Assembly (NCBI GenBank): GCA_019410665.1
Contig: DXSD01000088.1
Coordinates: 1 to 7,876, forward strand
From: Fusobacterium sp.
GTDB taxonomy: Bacteria; Fusobacteriota; Fusobacteriia; Fusobacteriales; Fusobacteriaceae
DNA length: 7,876 nt
Direction: 5' to 3'
Below are positions 1 to 6,777 of this stretch, in pieces (position 1 is the first letter of the stretch; each line of letters begins with the position of its first letter). Both the position numbers and the translations under genes were made by a program. The notes beneath the pieces are model-generated. The model had not been told where the DNA came from. It did no database searches and was given only the letters and a program-made list of their open reading frames with translations.

Positions 1-19
1 GTCACGCTTTCTCGCGGAC
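1..19 (-). other. possible 5'-end hairpin of a leftward transcript
   Basis: Read on the minus strand, this GC-rich piece can fold as GTC-CGC, loop GAGAAA, GCG-(T bulge)-GAC, giving six base pairs just downstream of the promoter at 27-55. It stands out against the AT-rich surroundings. A GC-rich, structured transcript start would fit a stable RNA or a ribosomal-protein leader, but the body of the gene lies beyond the window, so its identity is unknown. Confidence 0.3.
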
Positions 20-26
20 AAGATAT

Positions 27-55
27 ATATTACCACATATTTAAAATTACGTCAA
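27..55 (-). promoter_or_regulatory. strong sigma-70 type promoter firing leftward
   Basis: On the minus strand there is a -35 box TTGACG (50-55), a 17-nt spacer and a -10 box TAATAT (27-32). The -10 is preceded by TG one base upstream, an extended -10. Five of six -35 bases match TTGACA. Transcription would start near position 20 and leave the window at its left edge. The promoter lies about 30 nt beyond the terminator at 84-131, so it opens a new transcription unit. The quality of the boxes suggests a highly expressed target, which is inference. Confidence 0.7.
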
Positions 56-83
56 CACTTTTTTTAATTTTTTTTATTTCTAT

Positions 84-131
84 AAAAAATGGGCTACCTG
101 ATCATATAACATCAATGAAATCAGGTAGCCC
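84..131 (-). terminator. rho-independent terminator after the decayed gene
   Basis: A perfect 11-bp inverted repeat (GGGCTACCTGA at 91-101, TCAGGTAGCCC at 121-131) encloses a 19-nt loop. On the minus strand the stem is followed by one A and then six T's (84-89), a typical intrinsic terminator. On the plus strand no T-run follows, so it acts leftward. The last stop codon of the decayed reading frame (131-133) touches the stem, so the terminator once belonged to that gene. Confidence 0.85.
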
Positions 132-593
132 TATATAGTTCCTTCCATACTATTTATCAGCAAACTCCTCCTTTCAATTATAATCTTTGAATCCTTCTTT
201 GCTTTGCTTCTAAAATCTATAATATAAATTTTCCTATAATCTTTATTTGATATTTTTTCTGATTACACTATCTTTTTTAAGTTTTCATGAAGTTGTACTC
301 CTACTACTTCTGACTTTTTAAGATATTGTAACTCATCTTTTATCACATTTAAATTATAGATACTTAATCCTATCCTCAGTGTCCAATCCTACTTAAATAT
401 TCCTCTGATAATTAAGATATTGTTCTCTAGATATTCTTAAAGAATAAACCTACAATAGAATGAATATTTATAGCATATCTTCTACCTATATAGTTATAAA
501 GCTTTATATTAGAATTTAATAACGCTATAGCTTTCTAAAATAAATATCCTCTGAAAATACCTTTTTAGATATCTTCCATAAAATTTATTTCAT
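131..593 (-). pseudogene. decayed coding region, family not recognised
   Basis: No intact gene lies between the two terminators, but minus-strand coding remnants are clear. A good Shine-Dalgarno (AAAGGAGG, 602-609) precedes an ATG at 591-593 that meets a stop at the third codon; beyond that stop the same frame stays open for about 20 codons. A second frame is open for 35 codons at 429-534, containing KLYNYIGRRYAINIHS. A third frame runs for 101 sense-or-stop codons from 436 to its TAG at 131-133, with only two internal stops (389-391 and 263-265). It contains KDELQYLKKSEVVGVQLHEN and YRKIYIIDFRSKAKKD. These Lys/Glu/Ile-rich stretches read like protein, and the final stop abuts a terminator. 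I infer a once-functional protein of roughly 150 residues inactivated by several stops and frameshifts. Fragments of open frame upstream (to about 670) may belong to it or to a lost neighbour. I do not recognise the family. Confidence 0.6.
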
Positions 594-699
594 GGGACTC
601 AACCTCCTTTGAAAAATATCTTTTGTCTAGACTCTTTTGATATCTTCCTTGTAATACTTATATACCTCATGAAATTTATTTTTTATATATATTTTTTCT

Positions 700-751
700 A
701 AAAAAGGGAAGTTTCCTTTTTTAGAGTATTATACTCTTAAGAAAACTTCCC
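700..751 (-). terminator. rho-independent terminator of leuS
   Basis: Inverted repeat arms GGGAAGTTT (706-714) and AAACTTCCC (743-751) enclose an inner hairpin AGAGTAT/ATACTCT (723-729, 731-737). On the minus strand the outer stem is followed by six T's (700-705). It begins 8 nt past the leuS stop codon, so it ends the leuS transcript and probably the whole minus-strand block. Confidence 0.88.
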
Positions 752-759
752 TATAAAAT

Positions 760-3369
760 TTATTTTACAACAATATTTACTATCTTATCTGGAATCACTA
801 TTAATTTTACTAATGTTTTTCCTTCCATATGTTTTTTTACATTTTCTAAATCTAAAGCCATTTTTTCAACGATATCTTTAGAAGTTCCTCTCTCTACTTC
901 AACAGTTCCTCTAACTTTTCCATTTACTTGAACTGCCATTACTACCTCTGATGATACTGTTAATTTCTCATCATATGATGGCCATTTTTCATTAAATAAG
1001 TATCCAGTATTTCCCATCTCTTCCCATAACTCATCACAGAAATGTGGAGTAAATGGTGATAACATAACTAAAATATTTTTTATAACCTCTGCAAATATCT
1101 TCTTAGATTCAGATGTAATTTTTCCACCTTCTAAAATATTTGTCTTATAATCTTGAGTTTCATTAATAAGCTCCATAGTAGCAGCTATTGATGTATTGAA
1201 GTGGTAATCATCTTCTATTGATTCTGTAACCTTTTTAATAGTTTGGTTAAGTTTTATTAATAATGACTTATCCTCTCTACTTACTTTAGTTAAATCAATC
1301 TCTCCAAACTCTAAGTTTTCTTTATGTTCCATTACAAGTCTCCAGATCTTGCTTAAGAATCTGTAAGCTCCTGCTAGTCCATTTTCATTCCATTCTAACT
1401 CTTTTTCTGGTGGAGCAGCAAACATTATAAATAGTCTAGTTGTATCAGCTCCATATTTAGTTATCATCTCTTCAGGATCTACACCATTATTTTTAGACTT
1501 AGACATTTTTTCAACTTTTATTGCTAATTCTTCTCCAGTGGCTTTTGAGAAAGCTTTCTCCCCTTTTACATCTACTTCACTAGGGAATAGGAATTTATTT
1601 TCAGCTGCTGAATAGTATGATGGTCCTAATACCATTCCTTGAGTTAATAATCTCTTGAATGGTTCATTAGCTGTTACTAATCCTAAGTCTCTTAATATTT
1701 TTTGGAAGAATCTAGCATATAATAGGTGCATTACTGCATGCTCTATTCCACCTATATATTGATCTACTCCCATCCAAGAATCAACTATCTCTTTGTCAAA
1801 TGGAAGTTTATCATTTTTAGGGTCGCAATATCTTAAGAAATACCAAGATGAATCTACAAAAGTATCCATAGTATCTGTATCTCTTCTAGCTGGTCCACCA
1901 CAAATTGGGCATACAGCATGTTTAAAACTTTCTGATGTTTCTAATGGGTTTCCTACTCCATTAAATGAAACATCTTCTGGAAGTTTCACTGGAAGATTTT
2001 CATCTTTTTCCATTACAGTTCCACATTTTTCACAATATAGTGCTGGAATAGGTGTTCCCCAATATCTCTGTCTTGAAACTCCCCAATCTTTTAATCTGTA
2101 TTTTACTGTTCTTTTACCATAATTATTAGCTTCTACATATTCAGCTATTTTTGTTAAAGCCTCTTTAGAACTCATTCCGTTAAACTCTCCTGAATTTGTC
2201 ATTACTCCAACTTCAGTGAAAGCCTCTGTCATCTCTTCTGCTTTTAGCTCAATTACTTCTTTTGTTTCTTTATTAACTGGATTAATTACAACATTTAATG
2301 GTAAATTATATTTTTTTGCAAATGCAAAGTCTCTTTCATCGTGACAAGGAACAGCCATTACAGCTCCTGTTCCATAGTTCATTAGAACATAGTCAGCTAC
2401 CCATAATTGTACTTTCTCTTTTGTTACTGGATTAATTACATGCCAACCTGTGAATACTCCATTTTTTTCTCTTCCTTCTGCTGATCTTTCAATTAAATCT
2501 GTATTTTTCATTGCTTCAATACTTGATTTTATCTCTGGATTAACTTTTATAATTTCCTCTACAATAGGATGCTCTGGAGCAACAACACAATAAGACACTC
2601 CATAAATTGTATCTATTCTTGTTGTAAACATAGGTAATTCCTTACCTGTTTCAGCAACAGTAAATACTATCTCTGTTCCATATGATTTTCCTATCCAGTT
2701 TTTTTGCATTGTTAAAACTTTTTCAGGCCAACCATCTTTTAACTCTTTATGCCCCTCTAATAACTCGTCAGCATAATCAGTTATCTTAAAGAACCATTGC
2801 TCTAACTCTTTTTGAATAACTGAAGTTTTACTATGTCTCCAACATTTTCCATCTTCAACTTGCTCATTAGCTAATACTGTATTACAATCTGGACACCAGT
2901 TTACTAAAGATTTTTTCTTATAGATTAATCCCTTTTCATAAAGTCTTTTAAACATCCATTGGTTCCATTTATAATATTCTGGAGTATAAGAAGCTATCTC
3001 TCTATCCCAGTCATAAGAGAATCCTAATAACTTAAGTTGTCTTCTCATATTTTCAATATTAGATTTTGTCCATACTGCTGGGTGTGCTCCATTTTGAATA
3101 GCAGCATTTTCTGCTGGAAGTCCAAAAGAATCCCACCCCATAGGATTTAATACATTATAACCTTTCATTCTTTTATATCTAGCTATAACATCTCCTATTG
3201 TATAGTTTCTAGCATGTCCCACATGTAGTTTTCCAGATGGATATGGTAACATTACTAATACATAATAATTCTCTTTCCCTTCAACTTTGTTTTCAGTTTT
3301 GAAAATGTGTCCATTTTCCCATTTTTCTTGCCATTTGGCTTCTACTTCTTTAAAATTGTACTCTCTCAA
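760..3369 (-). CDS. leuS: leucyl-tRNA synthetase
   Basis: This is a class Ia aminoacyl-tRNA synthetase that charges tRNA-Leu in the cytoplasm, 869 residues from the chosen start and normal for bacterial LeuRS. Visible motifs, in that numbering, are the HIGH-type HVGH (49-52) within PYPSGKLHVGHARN, and KMSKS (621-625) followed by KNNGVDP. The CP1 editing domain has TTRIDT (249-254) and GTGAVMAVPCHDERD with the conserved Asp at 344. Cys pairs at 159/162 and 446/449 plus 487/490 suggest zinc-binding inserts. The C-terminal domain contains VQVNGKVRGTV. Frame analysis allows an upstream ATG at 3414, but I start at the TTG at 3369. It sits 4 nt after GAGGTGAG, yields the usual LeuRS beginning (M)REYNFKEVEAKWQ, and the ATG has no ribosome binding site and lies upstream of the predicted transcription start. 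The gene is last in the block and followed by a terminator. No T-box leader fits in the 77-nt gap before it. Confidence 0.97.
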   Translation of the reverse strand: MREYNFKEVEAKWQEKWENGHIFKTENKVEGKENYYVLVMLPYPSGKLHVGHARNYTIGDVIARYKRMKGYNVLNPMGWDSFGLPAENAAIQNGAHPAVWTKSNIENMRRQLKLLGFSYDWDREIASYTPEYYKWNQWMFKRLYEKGLIYKKKSLVNWCPDCNTVLANEQVEDGKCWRHSKTSVIQKELEQWFFKITDYADELLEGHKELKDGWPEKVLTMQKNWIGKSYGTEIVFTVAETGKELPMFTTRIDTIYGVSYCVVAPEHPIVEEIIKVNPEIKSSIEAMKNTDLIERSAEGREKNGVFTGWHVINPVTKEKVQLWVADYVLMNYGTGAVMAVPCHDERDFAFAKKYNLPLNVVINPVNKETKEVIELKAEEMTEAFTEVGVMTNSGEFNGMSSKEALTKIAEYVEANNYGKRTVKYRLKDWGVSRQRYWGTPIPALYCEKCGTVMEKDENLPVKLPEDVSFNGVGNPLETSESFKHAVCPICGGPARRDTDTMDTFVDSSWYFLRYCDPKNDKLPFDKEIVDSWMGVDQYIGGIEHAVMHLLYARFFQKILRDLGLVTANEPFKRLLTQGMVLGPSYYSAAENKFLFPSEVDVKGEKAFSKATGEELAIKVEKMSKSKNNGVDPEEMITKYGADTTRLFIMFAAPPEKELEWNENGLAGAYRFLSKIWRLVMEHKENLEFGEIDLTKVSREDKSLLIKLNQTIKKVTESIEDDYHFNTSIAATMELINETQDYKTNILEGGKITSESKKIFAEVIKNILVMLSPFTPHFCDELWEEMGNTGYLFNEKWPSYDEKLTVSSEVVMAVQVNGKVRGTVEVERGTSKDIVEKMALDLENVKKHMEGKTLVKLIVIPDKIVNIVVK

Positions 3370-3373
3370 GAAT

Positions 3374-3381
3374 CTCACCTC
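3374..3381 (-). promoter_or_regulatory. ribosome binding site fixing the TTG start of leuS
   Basis: GAGGTGAG on the minus strand matches the 3' end complement of 16S rRNA and ends 4 nt before TTG (3367-3369). No comparable site precedes the upstream in-frame ATG at 3412-3414. This decides the start codon in favour of TTG. Confidence 0.75.
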
Positions 3382-3404
3382 ATATAACTCTTTTTCCACA
3401 TTCA

Positions 3405-3433
3405 AATATATCACATAATAATATTACTAACAA
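3405..3433 (-). promoter_or_regulatory. possible internal promoter for leuS
   Basis: On the minus strand, TTGTTA (3428-3433, four of six to consensus), a 17-nt spacer and TATATT (3405-3410, five of six) lie in the 77-nt gap between the sigma-factor gene and leuS. A start near 3398 would leave a leader of about 29 nt with the ribosome binding site in it. The region is very AT-rich, so a chance match is possible. No terminator separates the two genes, and read-through is also expected. Confidence 0.45.
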
Positions 3434-3446
3434 TATTTTTTTTATT

Positions 3447-4043
3447 TTAATAGGTACTCAACCAAAGTTCACTTTTTCTTTTAATTCTTTGAAAACTATT
3501 ATCTATTACTTTTGGAGTTTTCTCCAACTCTTCAGCTATCTCTTTATATGAAAATCCCTTTATCATATAGTTAAAAACCTTTCTTTCAAAAGGACTAAAA
3601 TTATGCTCCACAAAATCTTGAAACTCCATTATTTTCTCTTTAGAAAGAAATATAGCTTCTGGATTATACTTTACGTTGGAATAAAGCTCCTTTGGATAAT
3701 CTTCGTGCCCATCTTCACTTTCTAAATTATTTCCACTAGCTTCATTTAAAAATATATTTTTTTGAGCAGTAGAACTTCTTACTGCTGTAAGTATCTGCCT
3801 TCTAATACATAAAGTTGCAAAGGTTTTAAAAGAAGCCTTTCCCTTTGTATACCCCTTTATGGCTTTTAAAAGTCCTATTGTTCCCTCTTGTAATAGGTCA
3901 TCTTGCTCTGCTCCAACTAAAAAATAGTTTCTTACATTTAGGAATATAAGCTTTTTATACTCTTTTAATATTAAATCTAAAGCCTCTGGTTCTCCTGCTT
4001 GAGCACGTGCTACTACATCATCATTTATTAACTCTTCACTCAT
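3447..4043 (-). CDS. SigH (Spo0H)-family RNA polymerase sigma factor
   Basis: This 198-residue protein is an alternative sigma factor that would direct RNA polymerase to a subset of promoters. Region 2 spans about residues 22-92, with NYFLVGAEQDDLLQEGTIGL (core-binding 2.2) and FKTFATLCIRRQILTAV (2.3-2.4, -10 recognition). Region 4 spans about 150-195, with a helix-turn-helix in FSYKEIAEELEKTPKVIDNS followed by FQRIKRK (-35 recognition). There is no region 1.1 and no typical region 3. Recalled Bacillus subtilis SigH has very similar stretches (YFLIGADREDIVQEGMIGL, SFKAFAELCITRQIITA), so the assignment to that family is firm. The regulon is not deducible here. ATG at 4043 follows GGAAGGAAAG by a few bases. 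The gene lies 39 nt after rlmB in the same direction, echoing the Firmicute rlmB-yacP-sigH order. The linker between regions 2 and 4 (about 100-130) is acidic and low in conservation. I leave the symbol empty because a sporulation role is unlikely in this host. Confidence 0.9.
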   Translation of the reverse strand: MSEELINDDVVARAQAGEPEALDLILKEYKKLIFLNVRNYFLVGAEQDDLLQEGTIGLLKAIKGYTKGKASFKTFATLCIRRQILTAVRSSTAQKNIFLNEASGNNLESEDGHEDYPKELYSNVKYNPEAIFLSKEKIMEFQDFVEHNFSPFERKVFNYMIKGFSYKEIAEELEKTPKVIDNSFQRIKRKSELWLSTY

Positions 4044-4082
4044 ATAACTTTCCTTCCCACAGTTGACTCATTTTGATTTTTA

Positions 4083-4790
4083 TTAAAAAGATTTAACTAT
4101 CTCAGAAAGTATTATTCCCCCAGCTACTGATACATTAAGAGAGTTTATTTTCCCATACATAGGTATCTTTATAAGTACATCACAACTTTCTTTTACTTTC
4201 TTTCTTATTCCATTTCCTTCACTTCCAAGAACTAAGGCTGTTCTACTTGGATACTTCTCTTGAGAGTAATCTTTACTTCCCTCTCCCTCTGCTCCATATA
4301 CCCAATAATCTAATTTCTTAAGTTTAGAAATAGCATCAGAGATATTAGTAACTTTAACTATATCAACATACTCTATAGCTCCAGTGGAAGTTTTTACTAC
4401 AGTTTCATTTATTCTAACTGCATTTCTCTCTGGAATTATAATCCCTTTTACTCCAAAAACTTCAGCACTTCTTATTAGTGCACCAAAATTTCTTGGATCT
4501 TGTATCTCATCTAAAATAAGTACAATAGATTTTTCCATAGGAGCAATTTTTTCTAAAAACTCCCCAAAATCCACATAGTAATCATAATCACTTACATGAA
4601 CTACAACTCCTTGTGAATTTTCTCTTTTTTTATCAGTATAAAATATCTTAATATTTCTTTCTGAAGCTAATCTTTTTATCTTATTTATCTTATCATCTTT
4701 AGCCCCTTTAAAAATCTCTAATTTCTCTATTGTTTTCTCTTTATTTTGTAGTACCTCCATTACAGGATTTATACCTATTATTTTCTCCAT
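4083..4790 (-). CDS. rlmB: 23S rRNA (guanosine-2'-O-)-methyltransferase RlmB / TrmH-family SPOUT enzyme
   Basis: A 235-residue SPOUT-class methyltransferase that, by family, transfers a methyl group from S-adenosylmethionine to the 2'-OH of a guanosine in the 23S rRNA peptidyl-transferase region. The N-terminal substrate-binding domain (about 1-70) has the typical GINPVMEVL opening. The C-terminal knot domain shows motif 1, DPRNFGALIRSAEVFG (98-113, with Asn101 and Arg107), motif 2, GSEGNG (189-194), and motif 3, IPMYGKINSLNVSVAGG (209-225). Length and motifs are complete. The 2'-O-methylation class is clear; the exact nucleotide and the choice of RlmB over a related TrmH-like paralogue rest on length, the N-terminal domain and the sigH neighbour. 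ATG at 4790 follows TGGAGG (4795-4800) with a good spacing. It starts 10 nt after the murA stop, suggesting coupled translation. Confidence 0.92.
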   Translation of the reverse strand: MEKIIGINPVMEVLQNKEKTIEKLEIFKGAKDDKINKIKRLASERNIKIFYTDKKRENSQGVVVHVSDYDYYVDFGEFLEKIAPMEKSIVLILDEIQDPRNFGALIRSAEVFGVKGIIIPERNAVRINETVVKTSTGAIEYVDIVKVTNISDAISKLKKLDYWVYGAEGEGSKDYSQEKYPSRTALVLGSEGNGIRKKVKESCDVLIKIPMYGKINSLNVSVAGGIILSEIVKSF

Positions 4791-4809
4791 TATACCTCCA
4801 TTATACCTC
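4788..4809 (-). repeat. perfect 11-bp tandem duplication carrying a ribosome binding site and ATG
   Basis: On the minus strand the unit GAGGTATAATG occurs twice in direct succession. The upstream copy holds the last two sense codons and the TAA of murA. The downstream copy supplies the Shine-Dalgarno and the ATG of rlmB. The ATG created by the upstream copy overlaps the murA stop (TAATG) and would read Met-Glu-Val-stop, ending again in TAATG at the rlmB start. It looks like a slip duplication of a start site. Confidence 0.9.
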
Positions 4810-6069
4810 TGTTTTTATTCTCTCTATATCTGCACCAATATTTTTTAACTTTAATTCTAAATTCTCATATCCTCTATCTACATGATAAATTCTATTTACG
4901 ATACTTTCTCCTTCAGCTTTTAATGCTGCAAGAATTAAAGATGCTCCTGCTCTTAAATCACTTGCCATAACTTCTGCTGATGAAAAATTTTCTATTCCCT
5001 TTATAGTTGCAATATTCCCATTTATATCTATCTTTGCTCCCATTCTATTAAGTTCTGGAACATGCATAAATCTATTCTCAAAAATTGTCTCTTTTAACTC
5101 ACTACTTCCTTGGGCTAAGCACATAAGAGTCATTATTGGAGATTGTAAGTCAGTGGGAAATCCAGGATATGGCATTGTTGTTACCTTAACCCCCTTTAAT
5201 TGAGAAAGTTTAGAAGTAACTCTCAATCTCTCTCCCTCTATCTCATATTTAACTCCCATCTCTTCTAATTTCATTAAAAAGGCTTCAAGATGCTCTCTTC
5301 TAACTCCTTGAACCTCTATTTTCCCATCAAAAATTATAGAAGCTATTACAAAAGTTCCTGCAACTATTCTATCAGGAATGATTGTATATTCACAAGGAGT
5401 AAGCTTTTCTACTCCCTCTATTGTAAGAGTTCCAGTTCCTATTCCATCTATCTTAGCTCCCATCTTATTTAAAAAGTTACAAAGATCTACTATTTCAGGT
5501 TCTCTTGCTGCATTTTCTAAAACAGTTACCCCTTTAGCTTTAACTGCAGCCATTACAATATTTTCTGTAGCTCCTACACTTGGAAAGTCTAAAACAATCT
5601 TTCCACCTAAAAGCTCTTGAGCTTCAGCTTCTACATATCCATGGTCTATATTTATTTTAGTTCCTAAAGCTTCAAATCCTTTTAAATGTAGATCTACTGG
5701 TCTAGCTCCAATAGCACATCCTCCTGGAAGAGAAACCTTTGCTTTTTTACAATGAGCCAACATAGGTCCCATAACTAGAAAAGAAGCTCTCATCTTCTTT
5801 ACTAACTCATAACCTGCAACTAGATTTGTTAATCCTCTATTCTCTATTTTATAGGTATTATTATCTAATTTTTCTATTACTAACCCTAAACTTTCTAATA
5901 GTTTTACTAAGGTTCTTATATCCATTAAATTTGGAACATTCTTTAAAACATATGTTCCTTTCTCTACTAAAGTAGCTATCATTATTGGAAGAGCTGCATT
6001 TTTAGATCCTTCTACCTCTAACACTCCCTCTATACCTCTTCCACCTGTAACTTTAAAAGCTTCTACCAT
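4801..6069 (-). CDS. murA: UDP-N-acetylglucosamine 1-carboxyvinyltransferase
   Basis: MurA transfers enolpyruvate from phosphoenolpyruvate to UDP-N-acetylglucosamine, the first committed step of peptidoglycan precursor synthesis in the cytoplasm. The 422-residue length is standard for the two-domain EPSP-synthase fold. Visible residues are Lys23 and Asn24 in EGSKNAALPIM, the catalytic Cys118 in LPGGCAIGARPVDLHL, Asp307 in GFPTDLQSP, Arg373 in SDLRAGASL and Arg399 in HVDRGYENLE. Because Cys118 is present rather than Asp, the enzyme is expected to be fosfomycin-sensitive, which is inference from the family. ATG at 6069 lies inside the end of the upstream gene (7-nt overlap); its nearest GGAG is about 11 nt upstream, somewhat far, so translation is probably coupled to the upstream gene. 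No second murA copy is in the window. Confidence 0.97.
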   Translation of the reverse strand: MVEAFKVTGGRGIEGVLEVEGSKNAALPIMIATLVEKGTYVLKNVPNLMDIRTLVKLLESLGLVIEKLDNNTYKIENRGLTNLVAGYELVKKMRASFLVMGPMLAHCKKAKVSLPGGCAIGARPVDLHLKGFEALGTKINIDHGYVEAEAQELLGGKIVLDFPSVGATENIVMAAVKAKGVTVLENAAREPEIVDLCNFLNKMGAKIDGIGTGTLTIEGVEKLTPCEYTIIPDRIVAGTFVIASIIFDGKIEVQGVRREHLEAFLMKLEEMGVKYEIEGERLRVTSKLSQLKGVKVTTMPYPGFPTDLQSPIMTLMCLAQGSSELKETIFENRFMHVPELNRMGAKIDINGNIATIKGIENFSSAEVMASDLRAGASLILAALKAEGESIVNRIYHVDRGYENLELKLKNIGADIERIKTEV

Positions 6070-6635
6070 CTCTTATTTTTCTCCTTTTCAACCTTACATA
6101 TGGGACAACTCTCCCCAAACAATTGATTAAATATTGTTAATTTTTTATATTTTTTCTCATATCCAGGCAGTTTCTCCTCTACCATTGAATAATGCTTATC
6201 GCAAATCTTTTTCCCAAAATATTTAGTATATTCAGGATATAAGCCAACCTCTTCAAACCTTTTACTCATATCTTTTACAACTATCTCTCTATCATCATTA
6301 TCAAAGGCTTCTTTTACAACAACAACCAATCCAATATTTCCAAGTAAATTTAAACTATCTACTAAAGTATAACGTACATTATTTTTTTCAGCTACAGAGA
6401 TATAAGGTTTTAAATATTCCAACTTTATCTCTCTTTTCATCTTTATGTAAGCTACATCTGTCTCTTGCATTCTAGCAAAAATCTCTGGATAAGTTACCCC
6501 TGAATTTAATTGCTCCTCTGTTAATGCTAAGGCTACATTCTCTTTAAACTCATCTAAATAAAAAGCTCTCTCTCCTTGAGTTTTTAAAAATTTTAACTTT
6601 ATTTGACTCTCTCTATCTATTAAATTCTCATCCAT
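6063..6635 (-). CDS. YueI-like DUF1694 protein with a Cys/His-containing C-terminal extension
   Basis: A 190-residue cytoplasmic protein with no signal peptide or membrane segment. Residues about 20-113 resemble the DUF1694/YueI family: GERAFYLDEFKENVALALTE, then a YPEIFARM stretch, a central segment LEYLKPYISVAEKNNVRYTL and the hydrophobic strand GLVVVVKEAF. The family's function is unknown. Family members I recall are shorter, about 140 residues, and the extra 70 or so C-terminal residues are charged. They carry Cys145-x2-His148 (CDKH) and Cys177-x2-Cys180 (CPIC), a spacing that could hold a metal ion. ATG at 6635 is preceded by AAAGGTGAT (6640-6648), a good ribosome binding site. It is first in the block, and its stop overlaps the murA start, so the two are translated together. 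The family assignment is from memory of the sequence pattern; the metal site is inference. Confidence 0.75.
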   Translation of the reverse strand: MDENLIDRESQIKLKFLKTQGERAFYLDEFKENVALALTEEQLNSGVTYPEIFARMQETDVAYIKMKREIKLEYLKPYISVAEKNNVRYTLVDSLNLLGNIGLVVVVKEAFDNDDREIVVKDMSKRFEEVGLYPEYTKYFGKKICDKHYSMVEEKLPGYEKKYKKLTIFNQLFGESCPICKVEKEKNKRW

Positions 6636-6669
6636 TTTTTATCACCTTTAACATACAACATTGTAATAG

Positions 6670-6691
6670 ATTATATCATAATATTGTATCA
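6670..6691 (-). promoter_or_regulatory. extended -10 promoter(s) of the yueI-like/murA/rlmB/sigH block
   Basis: On the minus strand TGATATAAT (6670-6678) is a perfect -10 with an extended TG. A second extended element, TGATACAAT (6683-6691), lies 13 nt upstream. Neither has a good TTGACA box at 16-18 nt, as is usual when the extended -10 carries recognition. Starts near 6663 or 6676 would give a short leader containing the ribosome binding site. The pair may be alternative start points. Confidence 0.6.
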
Positions 6692-6739
6692 TTTTATAGT
6701 GAGATTTAAAAGGTTTTTATTTTTATTCGTTCAAAAAAA

Positions 6740-6748
6740 TGTTATAAT
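6740..6748 (+). promoter_or_regulatory. extended -10 promoter of the exported repeat-protein gene
   Basis: TGTTATAAT has a perfect TATAAT (6743-6748) plus the upstream TG. The region 17 nt upstream is T-rich but has no clear -35 box. A start near 6755 would leave a leader of about 20 nt. It is divergent from the minus-strand promoter about 50 nt to the left. Confidence 0.65.
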
Positions 6749-6767
6749 GTTATGAGTAGAATTTTTT

Positions 6768-6772
6768 GGAGG
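6768..6772 (+). promoter_or_regulatory. ribosome binding site fixing the ATG at 6778
   Basis: GGAGG inside TTTTTTGGAGGTTTCT sits 5 nt before ATG (6778-6780). An upstream in-frame TTG at 6766-6768 overlaps this site and so cannot be the start. The resulting protein begins MKKIYLFFIF, a normal signal-peptide start. Confidence 0.85.
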
Positions 6773-6777
6773 TTTCT

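Noticed and set aside
495..508. Perfect 14-bp palindrome TATAAAGCTTTATA
   Set aside because: AT-dominated, inside the decayed coding region, and not placed near any promoter; such palindromes arise by chance at this composition.
599..670. Minus-strand 23-codon open frame (MRYISITRK...) ending inside a Shine-Dalgarno
   Set aside because: It has no ribosome binding site and lies in the decayed region; more likely a remnant than a small gene.
1793..2122. Plus-strand open frame of 109 codons opposite leuS
   Set aside because: It lies wholly antisense to the well-supported LeuRS coding sequence, has no convincing ribosome binding site, and its translation resembles no family.
3415..3446. Inverted AATATT/AATATT between sigma-factor gene and leuS as a terminator
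   Set aside because: Only A/T pairs and no GC stem, so too weak to terminate; the genes are probably read through.
4384..4578. Plus-strand open frame opposite rlmB
   Set aside because: Antisense to conserved methyltransferase motifs; a by-product of low-GC codon use.
5290..5620. Two overlapping plus-strand open frames opposite murA
   Set aside because: Both are antisense to the conserved MurA sequence and low in complexity, with no start signals.
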